From assembly GCA_029204045.2 (NCBI GenBank), contig CM055062.1, positions 11,192,814-11,256,813 of the forward strand: a DNA stretch of 64,000 nucleotides, given 5' to 3'. Below, piece by piece: positions 20,205-31,104 of the stretch. This stretch comes from Tillandsia leiboldiana (taxonomy: Eukaryota > Streptophyta > Magnoliopsida > Poales > Bromeliaceae). The notes under the pieces were generated by a model that had not been told where the DNA came from, searched no databases, and worked only from the letters and a program-made list of their open reading frames with translations. The translations under genes were made by a program, and so were the position numbers. Positions within the stretch are counted from its first letter, which is position 1, and each line of letters starts with the position of its first letter.

Positions 20205-21014
20205 ATGGTGATCACCTGGATCATTTTTCTTCTGGCTACTATGGTCCATACTAGAGAACTATCAAGCCCAAGAGGGCTAAGAAGGCGAAGAAAACAAAAG
20301 ATGATTCCGATACGGAATTTGAGACGGAATCGATCGATTGGGATGAGTTGCAAGTTGAAACAATTGCACCCACTGCTTCGAAGGGAAAAGCACCTGCAGA
20401 AACATCAAAGGCTCCGCCTACTGCTGCTGAAAAGGGCAAAGCTCCGATGGAAGGAACTTCTGTGAAAACTAAAAAAAAAAAGACTTGCTCGACGGCTTGG
20501 ACGAGCTCGGGGTATTGAAATAAATGAAACAGGTCAAGAGGAAACAAAGAATATCCCTCAAACTGAAACTGAATCTGAAGACGAAGAAGATTGGGACACA
20601 TTTCTTACTGAAGTACAACAAGGTATTGATGAAGAAAATAAGGTTTACCTAAAGAACAAGAAGCTAGTGAAGTCTTCCTCAATAATTAAGCAGCAAGCAA
20701 GGAAAAAGAATTCGCCAAGCAATGAACCTCTTGACAATTCACATTCTCTGCCAAGAAGATCTCCTCGGAATGAAGGTCAGACTGCTCCGTCAGTCGTCAC
20801 ACAATGTTCTTCAACTTCCAGAAGAATTGACCAAAAGGCAAACTTAGTATCTTCCATCAACCAAGAACAAGATAAAATGGCTCTAGAACTCAGAAAGATG
20901 TCCAAGGACATACATAAGATGAAACAAGAATGTTCTACGATTACAGGAATGCTTAAAGGAATTTTGAACAAACTGGGCTGCACGAGCTCTGAAGACTCTG
21001 ACTCAGATGCTTGA
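20205..21014 (+). pseudogene. ORF3 of element B, copy left of the gap
   Basis: ATG at 20205 starts a hydrophobic segment (MVITWIIFLLATMVHTR). The frame must shift near 20255 to reach the Lys-rich and acidic middle that matches C, and a run of 11 A at 20471-20481 shifts it again (10 A in the right copy). The rest is open: the basic motif RLARRLGRARGIEIN, the acidic EDEEDWDTF region and a C-terminal coiled coil (MSKDIHKMKQE) ending SSEDSDSDA. It lacks the extra domain of C. The A-run difference is probably a base-calling error. Confidence 0.75.
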
Positions 21015-21149
21015 TTTGTACTCATACATTTTTAATCTTTCTCTTGTGCAGGTTTTAAGTTTTAGTTTTTAGTTTTAATTCTCAAACTTTTGGTTCTTGA
21101 ACTTATTAACTTTTCTCTCCTTTTTGGTAATTTTGGCTAACTTTGTGAC

Positions 21150-21165
21150 AAAAAGGGGGAGAGAG
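21150..21165 (+). other. Second polypurine tract after ORF3 (B, left copy)
   Basis: AAAAAGGGGGAGAGAG in the context TTTGTGACA. It is conserved after ORF3 in A and Z, and repeated in the right copy at about 23182-23197. It resembles the true PPT about 540 bp further on. Confidence 0.6.
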
Positions 21166-21698
21166 TATTAGAACAGTTTGAACAATCTATTGTCCAGTTG
21201 AACTATGAAGGTAAGTAAGGTAAGTAGAACTTCAACTTTTGGTTTTCTTTTGTGATTGCTTGCATGCCTTGACTAACTATTTGCTAACTATTTGGGCATG
21301 TAATATAACTAACAAGTTGATGTTCACTAACAATTTTTGTGACATTTGGATTTTGATTGCATAGGAGATATGTTGGTTTTTAACTATGATCAAATTACAT
21401 ATCTGAATGTATAAATGTCATGGTAAGTAAATGAGCATAAACTTCATCTCTGTATGTGGTTTTTGAATGATATAAAATTTTTGAGGTATCTAACGATTTC
21501 TTTTGTCAAGAATGATTTCTTTTGCAGAGAGTACAGATGTCTAAGTCTAGAGTCTGTTTTAGGAGTTTAACTCATGTATCTATTTTATTTTTGATCTCCA
21601 TTGTAAATTTTTGTTGTATGGTGATAGCAACAAAAATATCTTTTTGAATTTTCTTGAGTGGATTTATGTTTTGTCATGAAACCGCCAAAGGGGGAGAT

Positions 21699-21870
21699 TG
21701 TTACGGATTTTGAGTTGGCGTATTTCGTGAATTCGGTTAAGTCTTGAAGATTGAAGATAAAGAAAGATTGGATCATTTAACTCAATCTCAAGAAAGAAGA
21801 AATCAAAAGGATCAGGTATGTTTAACTAATTATTTCTGGTGATCCGAATACTTCTTATAGTGTAGAAACA
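21699..21870 (+). repeat. Truncated 3' LTR of B at the contig end
   Basis: The first 172 bp of the LTR, directly after the PPT (21686-21698, CCAAAGGGGGAGA). It stops at the N run. The same sequence occurs with a complete LTR at 23731-25037. Confidence 0.85.
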
Positions 21871-21970
21871 NNNNNNNNNNNNNNNNNNNNNNNNNNNNNN
21901 NNNNNNNNNNNNNNNNNNNNNNNNNNNNNNNNNNNNNNNNNNNNNNNNNNNNNNNNNNNNNNNNNNNNNN
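21871..21970. other. Assembly gap of 100 N
   Basis: Exactly 100 N, the usual size for a gap of unknown length. The sequence on its left (19939-21870) and right (21971-23902) is the same apart from two homopolymer differences, so the gap probably has negative size. Confidence 0.98.
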
Positions 21971-22237
21971 TATATGCTAGGTATTCTAATGATAAACGGA
22001 TTTTTGGCCTTCGATTTTAAAAATTTCTGTTTTAGGGGCATATAATGGAAATTTTCCAAAATCATGCGATTGATCTATTTTTAAAATTCTTTTTGCAAAA
22101 CTAATTTGATTCTTAGTCTCTCTACACGATAATGATTGTTTGGGTACAATTTTTTCAAATTTCTGAAAATTAACAACTTTTTCGTGTTCTTCAGTTGTTG
22201 CTCACAGGATTTCCTTTCTCACAAGAAACCAGTAGCA

Positions 22238-23046
22238 ATGGTGATCACCTGGATCATTTTTCTTCTGGCTACTATGGTCCATACTAGAGAACTATCAAGC
22301 CCAAGAGGGCTAAGAAGGCGAAGAAAACAAAAGATGATTCCGATACGGAATTTGAGACGGAATCGATCGATTGGGATGAGTTGCAAGTTGAAACAATTGC
22401 ACCCACTGCTTCGAAGGGAAAAGCACCTGCAGAAACATCAAAGGCTCCGCCTACTGCTGCTGAAAAGGGCAAAGCTCCGATGGAAGGAACTTCTGTGAAA
22501 ACTAAAAAAAAAAGACTTGCTCGACGGCTTGGACGAGCTCGGGGTATTGAAATAAATGAAACAGGTCAAGAGGAAACAAAGAATATCCCTCAAACTGAAA
22601 CTGAATCTGAAGACGAAGAAGATTGGGACACATTTCTTACTGAAGTACAACAAGGTATTGATGAAGAAAATAAGGTTTACCTAAAGAACAAGAAGCTAGT
22701 GAAGTCTTCCTCAATAATTAAGCAGCAAGCAAGGAAAAAGAATTCGCCAAGCAATGAACCTCTTGACAATTCACATTCTCTGCCAAGAAGATCTCCTCGG
22801 AATGAAGGTCAGACTGCTCCGTCAGTCGTCACACAATGTTCTTCAACTTCCAGAAGAATTGACCAAAAGGCAAACTTAGTATCTTCCATCAACCAAGAAC
22901 AAGATAAAATGGCTCTAGAACTCAGAAAGATGTCCAAGGACATACATAAGATGAAACAAGAATGTTCTACGATTACAGGAATGCTTAAAGGAATTTTGAA
23001 CAAACTGGGCTGCACGAGCTCTGAAGACTCTGACTCAGATGCTTGA
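22238..23046 (+). pseudogene. ORF3 of element B, copy right of the gap
   Basis: Same gene as 20205-21014. With 10 A in the A run, the frame is open from about 22290 to 23046. Only the junction between the hydrophobic N-terminus (from ATG 22238) and the Lys-rich part, near 22288, is out of frame. About 265 codons in all. Features are an N-terminal membrane segment, an Ala/Pro/Lys-rich linker, RLARRLGRARGIEIN, an acidic stretch and a C-terminal coiled coil. This is probably the true sequence of the locus. Confidence 0.75.
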
Positions 23047-23718
23047 TTTGTACTCATACATTTTTAATCTTTCTCTTGTGCAGGTTTTAAGTTTTAGTTT
23101 TTAGTTTTAATTCTCAAACTTTTGGTTCTTGAACTTATTAACTTTTCTCTCCTTTTTGGTAATTTTGGCTAACTTTGTGACAAAAAGGGGGAGAGAGTAT
23201 TAGAACAGTTTGAACAATCTATTGTCCAGTTGAACTATGAAGGTAAGTAAGGTAAGTAGAACTTCAACTTTTGGTTTTCTTTTGTGATTGCTTGCATGCC
23301 TTGACTAACTATTTGCTAACTATTTGGGCATGTAATATAACTAACAAGTTGATGTTCACTAACAATTTTTGTGACATTTGGATTTTGATTGCATAGGAGA
23401 TATGTTGGTTTTTAACTATGATCAAATTACATATCTGAATGTATAAATGTCATGGTAAGTAAATGAGCATAAACTTCATCTCTGTATGTGGTTTTTGAAT
23501 GATATAAAATTTTTGAGGTATCTAACGATTTCTTTTGTCAAGAATGATTTCTTTTGCAGAGAGTACAGATGTCTAAGTCTAGAGTCTGTTTTAGGAGTTT
23601 AACTCATGTATCTATTTTATTTTTGATCTCCATTGTAAATTTTTGTTGTATGGTGATAGCAACAAAAATATCTTTTTGAATTTTCTTGAGTGGATTTATG
23701 TTTTGTCATGAAACCGCC

Positions 23719-23730
23719 AAAGGGGGAGAT
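23719..23730 (+). other. Polypurine tract of element B
   Basis: AAAGGGGGAGAT directly before the complete 3' LTR, preceded by the family block TCATGAAACCGCC. Confidence 0.88.
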
Positions 23731-25037
23731 TGTTACGGATTTTGAGTTGGCGTATTTCGTGAATTCGGTTAAGTCTTGAAGATTGAAGATAAAGAAAGAT
23801 TGGATCATTTAACTCAATCTCAAGAAAGAAGAAATCAAAAGGATCAGGTATGTTTAACTAATTATTTCTGGTGATCCGAATACTTCTTATAGTGTAGAAA
23901 CACTTGGATGAATTTCTAATTGCATAAAAATCAAAAACTGGACATGGGACATGCTCAGGATCCGGATCAGACTTTCCAATCCGGATCCCGAAGGGTGTTC
24001 GTTCATACACCAGTTCAATCCGGATCGTAGCCTCCTTTGATCCGGATCCCGAACACTAGTTTTACCATATTTTATGAACGATCCGGATCAGGCTTTGCAA
24101 TCCGGATCCCGAACGTTGGTGTTTGGTGAATTGTATGAACGATCCGGATCAGGCACTTCGATCCGGATCCCGAACCTTGGTTTTTCTGGAAACTGTTTGT
24201 CTCGCTACTGCAATCCGGATCGCCGAAGTTCGATCCGGATCGCCGTCCTGAAAAATTCCAGAAATGGTTAGTTTTTTATTCTTATCCTCTTCCAATGGTT
24301 TCTAACCTATATATAGACCCTTTAATTCATCTTTTACGGTAACCCACGAAAAAGGGAAAAAGACGACCGAATTAGATAGATCTACATATAGAGAAGAAAG
24401 GAAATCAATAGATCAAATCTTATGTTTCTTCATCTATATTGATTGATTTGATTCTAGGTTTTAATACTCACATTTTGAGTAGAATCAAATCAATGAATAC
24501 TTAGATGATATTTCCGATCTATTTCTAATCTAAGTATTCGGCGGATCATCACCACCCAAAAACAACGATTTTCCCAAAATCGGCGCGTGGACTCGCGTGG
24601 CCTTGTGGATTCAAGGTGCTACCGCTCTCGTGGATTCGGAGCGAGGTACGTTCGTGGATTCGAAGCGTGTTACTGGGTGAAGACCGTGGATTCGGTCGAA
24701 CGTCGTGGATTCGGCGTTGGACGCAAATCGTGGATTCGAGAAGCGTCGTGGAGCGAGCGAAGAAGATCAACTAGGAGCGTATGGAAAAGGTTGAGTCGTC
24801 TGTGAGTACGGTATATCAACTTGTACGTGTTTAATTCTAGTAGATTTCACCGTGTTATCGGTCCCGTGGTTTTTTACTCCGGTTTAGAGTTTTCCAGGTA
24901 AAAATATCTGCGTGTTATTTATTTTTCCGCATTGGGTTTTATATCGCAATGATTTTTGAGTGTTTATTGTTTACACCTATTCACCCCCCTCTAGGTGTTT
25001 TTTCCCCTATTTAGATCCAATTATACATAACCCAACA
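23731..25037 (+). repeat. 3' LTR of element B
   Basis: 1307 bp, TGTTACGG to CCCAACA. It matches the 5' LTR and has one more TCCGGATC unit, made by a 20-bp duplication near 24222-24241. The leader hairpins are complete here (hairpin 2 has two perfect 12-bp arms). It is followed by the duplication CTACC (25038-25042). Confidence 0.93.
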
Positions 25038-25042
25038 CTACC

Positions 25043-25053
25043 AATGTTCTTTC
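25043..25053 (-). mobile_element. 11-bp scrap of A gag between B and C
   Basis: AATGTTCTTTC continues the A gag sequence directly after the CTACC duplication; the minus strand aligns with the gag region SKEKSLGS of B. The last five bases, CTTTC, are the expected left target site of element C. Confidence 0.8.
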
Positions 25054-26339
25054 TGTTACGGAATTTGAGTTGGCGTATTTCGTGAATTCGGTTAAGTCTT
25101 GAAGATTGAAGATAAAGAAAGTTGGATCATTTAACTCAATCTTAAGAAAGAAGAATTCAAAAGGATCAGGTATGTTTAACTAATTATTTTTGGTGATCCG
25201 AATACTTCTTATAGTGTAGAAACACTTGGATGAATTTCTTATTGCATAAAAATCAAAAACTGGACATGGGACATGTTCAGGATCCGGATCAGACTTTCCA
25301 ATCCGGATCCCGAAGGGTGTTCGTTCATACATCAGTTCAATCCGGATCGTAGCCTCCCTTGATCCGGATCCCGAACACTGGTTTTACCATGTTTTATGAA
25401 CGATCCGGATCAGGCTTTGCAATCCGGATCCCGAACGTTGGTGTTTGGTGAAACTGTATGAACGATCCGGATCCCGAACCTTGGTTTTTCTGGAAACAGT
25501 TTGTCTCGCTACTGCAATACGGATCGCCGAAGTCCGATCCGGATCGCCGTCCTGAAAAATTCCAGAAATGGTTAGTTTTTTATTCTTATCCTTTTCCAAT
25601 GGTTTCTAACCTATATATAGACCCTTTAATACATCTTTTAGGGGAACCCACGAAAAAGAAAAAAGACGACCGAATTAGATAGATCCACAAATAGAGAAGA
25701 AAGGAAATCAATTGATTAAATCTTATGTTTCTTCATCTATATTGATTGATTTGATTCTAGGTTTTCTTACTCACATTTTGAGTAGAATCAAATCAATGAA
25801 TACTTAGATGGTATTTCCGATCTATTTTTAATCTAAGTATTCGGCGGATCATCACCACCCAAAAACAACGATTTTCCCAAAATCGGCGCGTAGACTCGCG
25901 TGGCCTTGTGGATTCAATGTGCTACCGCTCTCGTGGATTCGGAGCGAGGTACGTTCGTGGATTCGAAGCATGCTACTGGGTGAAGACCGTGGATTCGGTC
26001 GGACGTCGTGGATTCGGCGTTGGACGCAAATCGTGGATTCGAGAAGCGTCGTGGAGCGAGCGGAGAAGATCAACTAGGAGCGTATGGAAAAAGTTGAGTC
26101 GTCTGTGAGTACGGTATATCACCTTGTACGTGTTTAATTCTAGTGGATTTCACCGTTTTATCGGTCCCGTGGTTTTTACTCCGGTTTGGAGTTTTCCACG
26201 TAAAAATCTCTGCGTGTTATTTATTTTTCCGCATTGGGTTTTATATCGCAAAGATTTTTGAGTGTTTATTGTTTACACCTATTCACCCCCCTCTAGGTGT
26301 TTTTTCCCCTATTTAGATCCAATTATACATAACCCAACA
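25054..26339 (+). repeat. 5' LTR of element C
   Basis: 1286 bp, TGTTACGGAATTTGAG to AACCCAACA. It has the GATCCGGATC array (about 25280-25550), a TATATATA box near 25611-25620, leader hairpins (about 25740-25880) and the TGGATT array (about 25888-26045). Close to the LTRs of B. Confidence 0.93.
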
Positions 26340-26356
26340 AGTGGTATCGGAGCGGG
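26340..26356 (+). other. Primer-binding site of element C
   Basis: AGTGGTATCGGAGCGGG, identical to that of B, directly after the LTR and 16 bp before the gag ATG. Confidence 0.88.
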
Positions 26357-26372
26357 AATAGGGTTGTAAATA

Positions 26373-28380
26373 ATGGTTGAAGGTGGAAACATCAACAGAC
26401 CTCCGTTCTTCGATGGAACAAATTATGCCTACTGGAAAGTACGGATGAAAGCCTTTTTAATTTCCATCGACGAACGGGTGTGGCAATCAATTGAATTAGG
26501 ATGGTCTAATCCAACTGAAATTCTTGCTGATGTTCGCACCATCAAACCTAGGTCGAAATGGACCAAGGAAGAGATAGATACTTCTTCTTACAATGTCAAA
26601 GGGATTAACGCTTTATTTAATGCTTTGTCACAAACAGAGTTCTCTCGCGTCTCGGCATGTGAGACTGCGAAAGAAATCTGGGATGTTCTTCAAGTTACGC
26701 ATGAGGGAACTAACCTTGTGAAGATTCAGAAACTGCAAATGCTTACGAGCAAATTTGACTCTATTTTCATGGCAGAAAATGAATCTTTCACAGACTATTA
26801 CACACGATTGCAAGACATCGTAAACTCATGTGCTAACTTGGGAGAGAAGATTCCAGAATTTAAAGTTGTAAGAAAAAATATTAAGAACTCTTCCTGAAAG
26901 ATTTCGCTCCAAGGTTACAGCCATTGAAACTATTAAACACCCGGACGAAATCCGTGTAGAAAAATTAGTTGGTTCATTACAAACTTATGAAATGACATTT
27001 CCTACTAACTATTCTTCTGGAAAGGCATCCTCTTCTAAGTCTTCAGGTTATGCGTTGAAAACAACAAAAGAAGAAGACGCGGATTCATCCTCGTCAGGCG
27101 ATGACGAGAATTTATCTATGGAGGACTTTGAGAAGCAGCTTGCTCTCTTGACAAGAAGATTTCGCCGAAACTTTCGAAGGGGTAACTCAAGCAAAACTCC
27201 ATCCTTCGTAAAGTCGAAGAAAGGCAAAGGTTCTTCATGTTTCAAACCAAGAAAGCAAGAGGGTTTTTCTAAGGATAAGAAAAGCTCAGAAGGACAAGTC
27301 CAATGCGTCAAGTGCCGAGGATACGGCCATATCTCAACGGAGTGTCCTAATAAGAATCCGTCAAAGAAGAAAGCGATGCAAGCCGTCACTTGGGATGACA
27401 CCTCATCGTCAAATGAGTCATCCTCAAGTGATGAAGAAGATAACGCAACAGCGTTCCACGCGTCCACATCTTCACCCTTCATGTGCTTAATGGCTAGTAC
27501 ATCCGAGTCATTGTCCTCCTCCCAAGTTGGAAAGAACGCAACGGACGTTGAATCGGATGATTCGGAAGGTGAAGATTTTGCTCTAGCCTATCACAGACTT
27601 TTGAGGGATTCAAAGAAACTAGCTAAGAAAAACAAGGGGTTGAGAGGGAGATTGCAGGATCTCGAAGAAGAAGTAAAAAGGGTAACTTCTCTCTCGATCG
27701 ATCTAGAAGTGGAAAGGGATGATCTGATTAAAATAAATGTTTCCCTTCAAGAGTCCAATGAGCAACTCGAGAAGAATTATATAGATATGGTGAACAAAGC
27801 GAATTATTTCTTGAAGCTCAACGGCGAGGCTCGACAGGAAAAATTGGAAATGACAGAGACCATTCTCCAACTCAAGGATGACTTACAGTGATTTTCATCA
27901 GGAAGGAGTAAGTTGGATAAGCTTCTTGGTCTTGGTCAATTAAACAAGTTCGGCCTCGGATACAATCGAACTAACGATAATTTTAGTTCGGTTGGGACAG
28001 TTTTTGTGCCCCAGTCGGTATCTCCTCCTCCGACACCGGAATTGACGACAAACAACGACAACAAACCTACTTCCTCCTCTTCGGAATCGTCAAGCATCAA
28101 GGTATGTTTTCGTTGTGGTATTGCAGGGCACATAAGGAGAAATTGCAAGATGGGAGCCAAACGCTCAACTCAAGCACTTCTTGCAACGACTACCAAAAGG
28201 GTGATTCCTCAGAAAACAAATGCAAAATTTTCAAAGGAAAAGAGCCTCGGTAGTTCATCAAACGAGACGATGACGTCAGGGAAAAGTGACGGATCAAACA
28301 AGACGCTTTCACCAAAGGTGTCAACCTCACAATCATTTCCGACGTACACCAAAACTCGAAAGGTTTGGGTACGCAAAGGT
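26373..28380 (+). pseudogene. gag: Element C gag, broken
   Basis: Same domain order as B gag. Lesions are an extra A in the run at about 26873-26878 (frameshift after codon 168) and a TGA at 27889-27891 where B has CGA. The first knuckle is CVKCRGYGHISTEC and the second CFRCGIAGHIRRNC, intact. Downstream of the TGA the frame runs from the second knuckle into the protease without a break, which shows that gag and pol form one polyprotein frame in this family. Confidence 0.9.
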
Positions 28381-31104
28381 GAAGTTTTCCCTTGTCTTGT
28401 TACAAATATTTCCTTGCATGCTTATGATAATTCGTCTTGGTATCTGGATAGCGGTTGTTCTCGTCACATGACCGGTGACAAAAACTGTTTTTAAAATTTT
28501 GAGAAAATCTCCGGATGACTTGTAGTTTTCGGAGACGGTCAGTCTTCCAAAATTGTTGGAAAAGGAACAGTAGCTATTCCAGATGGCCCTATTCTAAATA
28601 ATATGTTATTTGTTGATGGCCTTAAGACTAACCTCATAAGTATCAGTCAACTTTGTGACAATGGTTTTTCAGTTAATTTTTCATCTGTCGAATGCATTAT
28701 AACTGATAAGGACCATGTTTTCTTTTTAAAAGGGGTTAGATCTGAAAACAATTGTTATGTTGTTCCCAATAAAATTTCTGAAAATTGTAACTTAGCCTCT
28801 TTGAATAATGAAACTATTTGGCATGAAATGCTAGGTCACATAAATTTTAAGGAACTTGCTAGAATTTCAAACAAAGACGTGGTCAAGGGGGTTCCTAAAC
28901 TTTCACTTAAACAAAACATTGTGTGTGGTGGTTGTCAAAAGGGAAAACAATCTAGGACTGCACACAAGAACTTGAATCACGTCGGTACCAAACGGCCCTT
29001 GGAATTATTGCATATGGATCTTATGGGGCCGACACGTCAACCATCCTTGGGAGGTAAATGATATATTTTATTATTGGTTGATGATTTCTCTAGATACTCA
29101 TGGGTACCATTTTTAAAAGAGAAAGCCAATACTTTTGATTCTTTTCACGAGATTTGCCTTCGTATTATGATTGAAAAGAGTGAAAAGATCATTCGTGTTA
29201 GAAGTGATAGAGGTGGAGAATTCATAAATTCAAAATTCATTGAATTTTGCACTTCCAATGGCATTAAACATGAATTCTCAGCATCCTATACACCTCAACA
29301 GAATGGTGTTGTCGAGCGCAAAAACAGGGTTGTTCAAGAGATGGCACGTGTTATGCTTCATAGCCGGAATTTACCGTTATATTTTTGCGCTGAAGCTGTG
29401 AACACTGCAATCTATGTTATTAATCGAGTTTATTTGCGCCCGGGAACGTTAAATACACCATATTAACTATGGTGTTGTAGAAAACCCAACATCAAATATT
29501 TTCGCATCTTTGGGAGTCGATGTTACATTTTACGTGACCGCGAAAATCTTGGAAAATTTGACTCTCGAAGTGACGAAGGGATTTTCATGGGTTATTCTAC
29601 AAATAGTAGAGCATATCGGGTATTTAACATGGAATCTAAAACGATTGTAGAATCCATAAATGTTAAAGTAGATGAAGCTTTCCATTTTGCATCTGATAAA
29701 TCTACCCCATTTTGGATTTTCAAGAACAAGAAAAATGAGGATGGTACCATCATCAGGAATAAAGCACGCTTAGTTGCTCAAGGCTACTCTCAAATAGAAG
29801 GTATAGACTTTGATGAAACGTTCGCCCCTGTAGCTAGACTCGAGTCCATTCGTATCTTGTTCGCTATTGCTTGTCACTTTAAAATAAAACTCTTTCAAAT
29901 GGACGTTAAGAGCGCGTTTTTAAATGAGTTTTTAAATGAGGAAGTTTATGTGGCTCAACCGAAAGGTTTTGTAGACTGTAAACTACCTAACCATGTTTTT
30001 CGTTTGAAAAAGGCTCTTTACGGTTTAAAACAAGCACCGCGAGCGTGGTACGAAAGGTTGACAAAGCACCTTTTGGAGAAGGGCTATACTCGAGGGGGAG
30101 CAGACGGGACTCTCTTTGTGAAGCATTATCAAAATAACTTCATTGTTGCACAAATCTATGTCGATGACATTGTATTTGGAGCAACAAAGGATAATGATGC
30201 TTCTAAATTCGCTGAAACCATGGAAAGCGAATCTGAGATGTCTATGATGGGTGAACTGACATACTTTCTAGGATTGCAAGTGAAACAAAATGGCGAAGGC
30301 ATCCATCTGTGTCAATCCAAGTATGCAAAGGAGTTGGTGAAGAAATTCGGATTAGAAGATTCTAAAGATTATCCTACTCCTATGGGAACTAGCAATAAGG
30401 GATTAGGAAGCGAATCTCTTAGTGAGAATGTAGACGAGAAACTTTATCGCAGCATGATTGGAAGTCTACTTTACCTCACAGCTAGTCGCCCGGATATATC
30501 CTTTAGTGTTGGGATTTACGCGAGATATCAATCAGCACCAAAGGAGGTTCACCTGAAAGCGGTGAAACGGATCATCCGGTACATCAAAGGAACCATTAAT
30601 TTCGAAATTTGGTATCCTATGGGAACAAGTCTAGATATTATTGGATACTCAGATGCCGATTGGGCAGGATCTGTGGATGATCGGAAAAGTACGAGTGGTG
30701 CATGTTTTTATCTTGGTCATTGCCTTGTTGCATGGCATAGTAAAAAGCAAAACTGCATTGCACTCTCGACTGCCGAAGCGGAATACATCTCAGCGGGAAG
30801 TTGTTCAACTCAACTCATTTGGATGAAAAGCGTGTTGAGCGACTTCCGGATTTCAGCAACTTCGGTAACTGTTTTATGTGACAACACTAGTGCTATAAAC
30901 ATTTCAAAAAACCCTGTGTTGCACTCTAGAACAAAACACATTGAACTTAGATATCATTTTCTTAGAGAGCTAGTTGAATCAAATATTCTTCAAATTTCCT
31001 ACATTTCAACTGAAGATCAATTAGCTGACTTTTTAACAAAACCTTTGGATCAAAAACGTTTTATTCATTTGCGTAAAGCAATTGGAATGCTTTCCTTAAA
31101 ATAA
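28381..31104 (+). pseudogene. pol: Element C pol, several stops and an internal deletion
   Basis: Contains the protease motif DSGCSRHMTGD, then a TAA at 28492-28494, more stops near 28518-28531, GAG-pre-integrase with an intact zinc-site Cys pair (CGGCQKGK), a TGA at 29059-29061 (TGG in B), integrase core (RVRSDRGGEF, PQQNGVVERKNR) and a TAA at 29464-29466. At about 29709 roughly 400 bp present in B (16833-17231) are missing, removing the integrase C-terminus and the reverse transcriptase N-terminus. The final 505-codon stretch (29587-31104) keeps YVDDIVFG and a complete RNase H and ends RKAIGMLSLK. Confidence 0.92.

Larger units (their letters stand above)
21971..23902 (+). repeat. Second copy of 19939-21870, probable unmerged contig overlap
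   Basis: Starts TATATGCTAGG exactly as at 19939 and stays collinear at an offset of 2032-2033 until the point where the left contig ends. The differences I see are one G in a G run (near 22037) and one A in an A run (near 22504). It contains spacer end, ORF3, both purine tracts and the start of the 3' LTR. An assembly artefact is more likely than a true tandem duplication. Confidence 0.85.
12757..25037 (+). mobile_element. Copia element B, complete ends, inserted in A gag
   Basis: Plus-strand SIRE-like copia element with LTRs at 12757-14043 and 23731-25037 and the 5-bp duplication CTACC (12752-12756 and 25038-25042). The gag of A continues across the insertion once B is removed. The internal order is PBS, gag, pol, spacer, ORF3, purine tracts, PPT. 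The stretch 19939-21870 is repeated after the N gap at 21971-23902, so the true element is probably about 2 kb shorter. LTRs differ by few substitutions plus a 20-bp motif duplication, so the insertion is recent. The copy is dead: the protease region is deleted and pol has a stop and a frameshift. Confidence 0.94.

Noticed and set aside
19939..23902. Genuine tandem duplication of the ORF3 region in B
   Set aside because: The copies are separated by a 100-N gap and differ only in homopolymers; an unmerged contig overlap is the simpler explanation.
24587..24805. Small ORFs beginning MDSRGLVDSR, seen in several LTRs
   Set aside because: They are translations of the TGGATT hairpin array in the LTR leader and vary in frame between copies.
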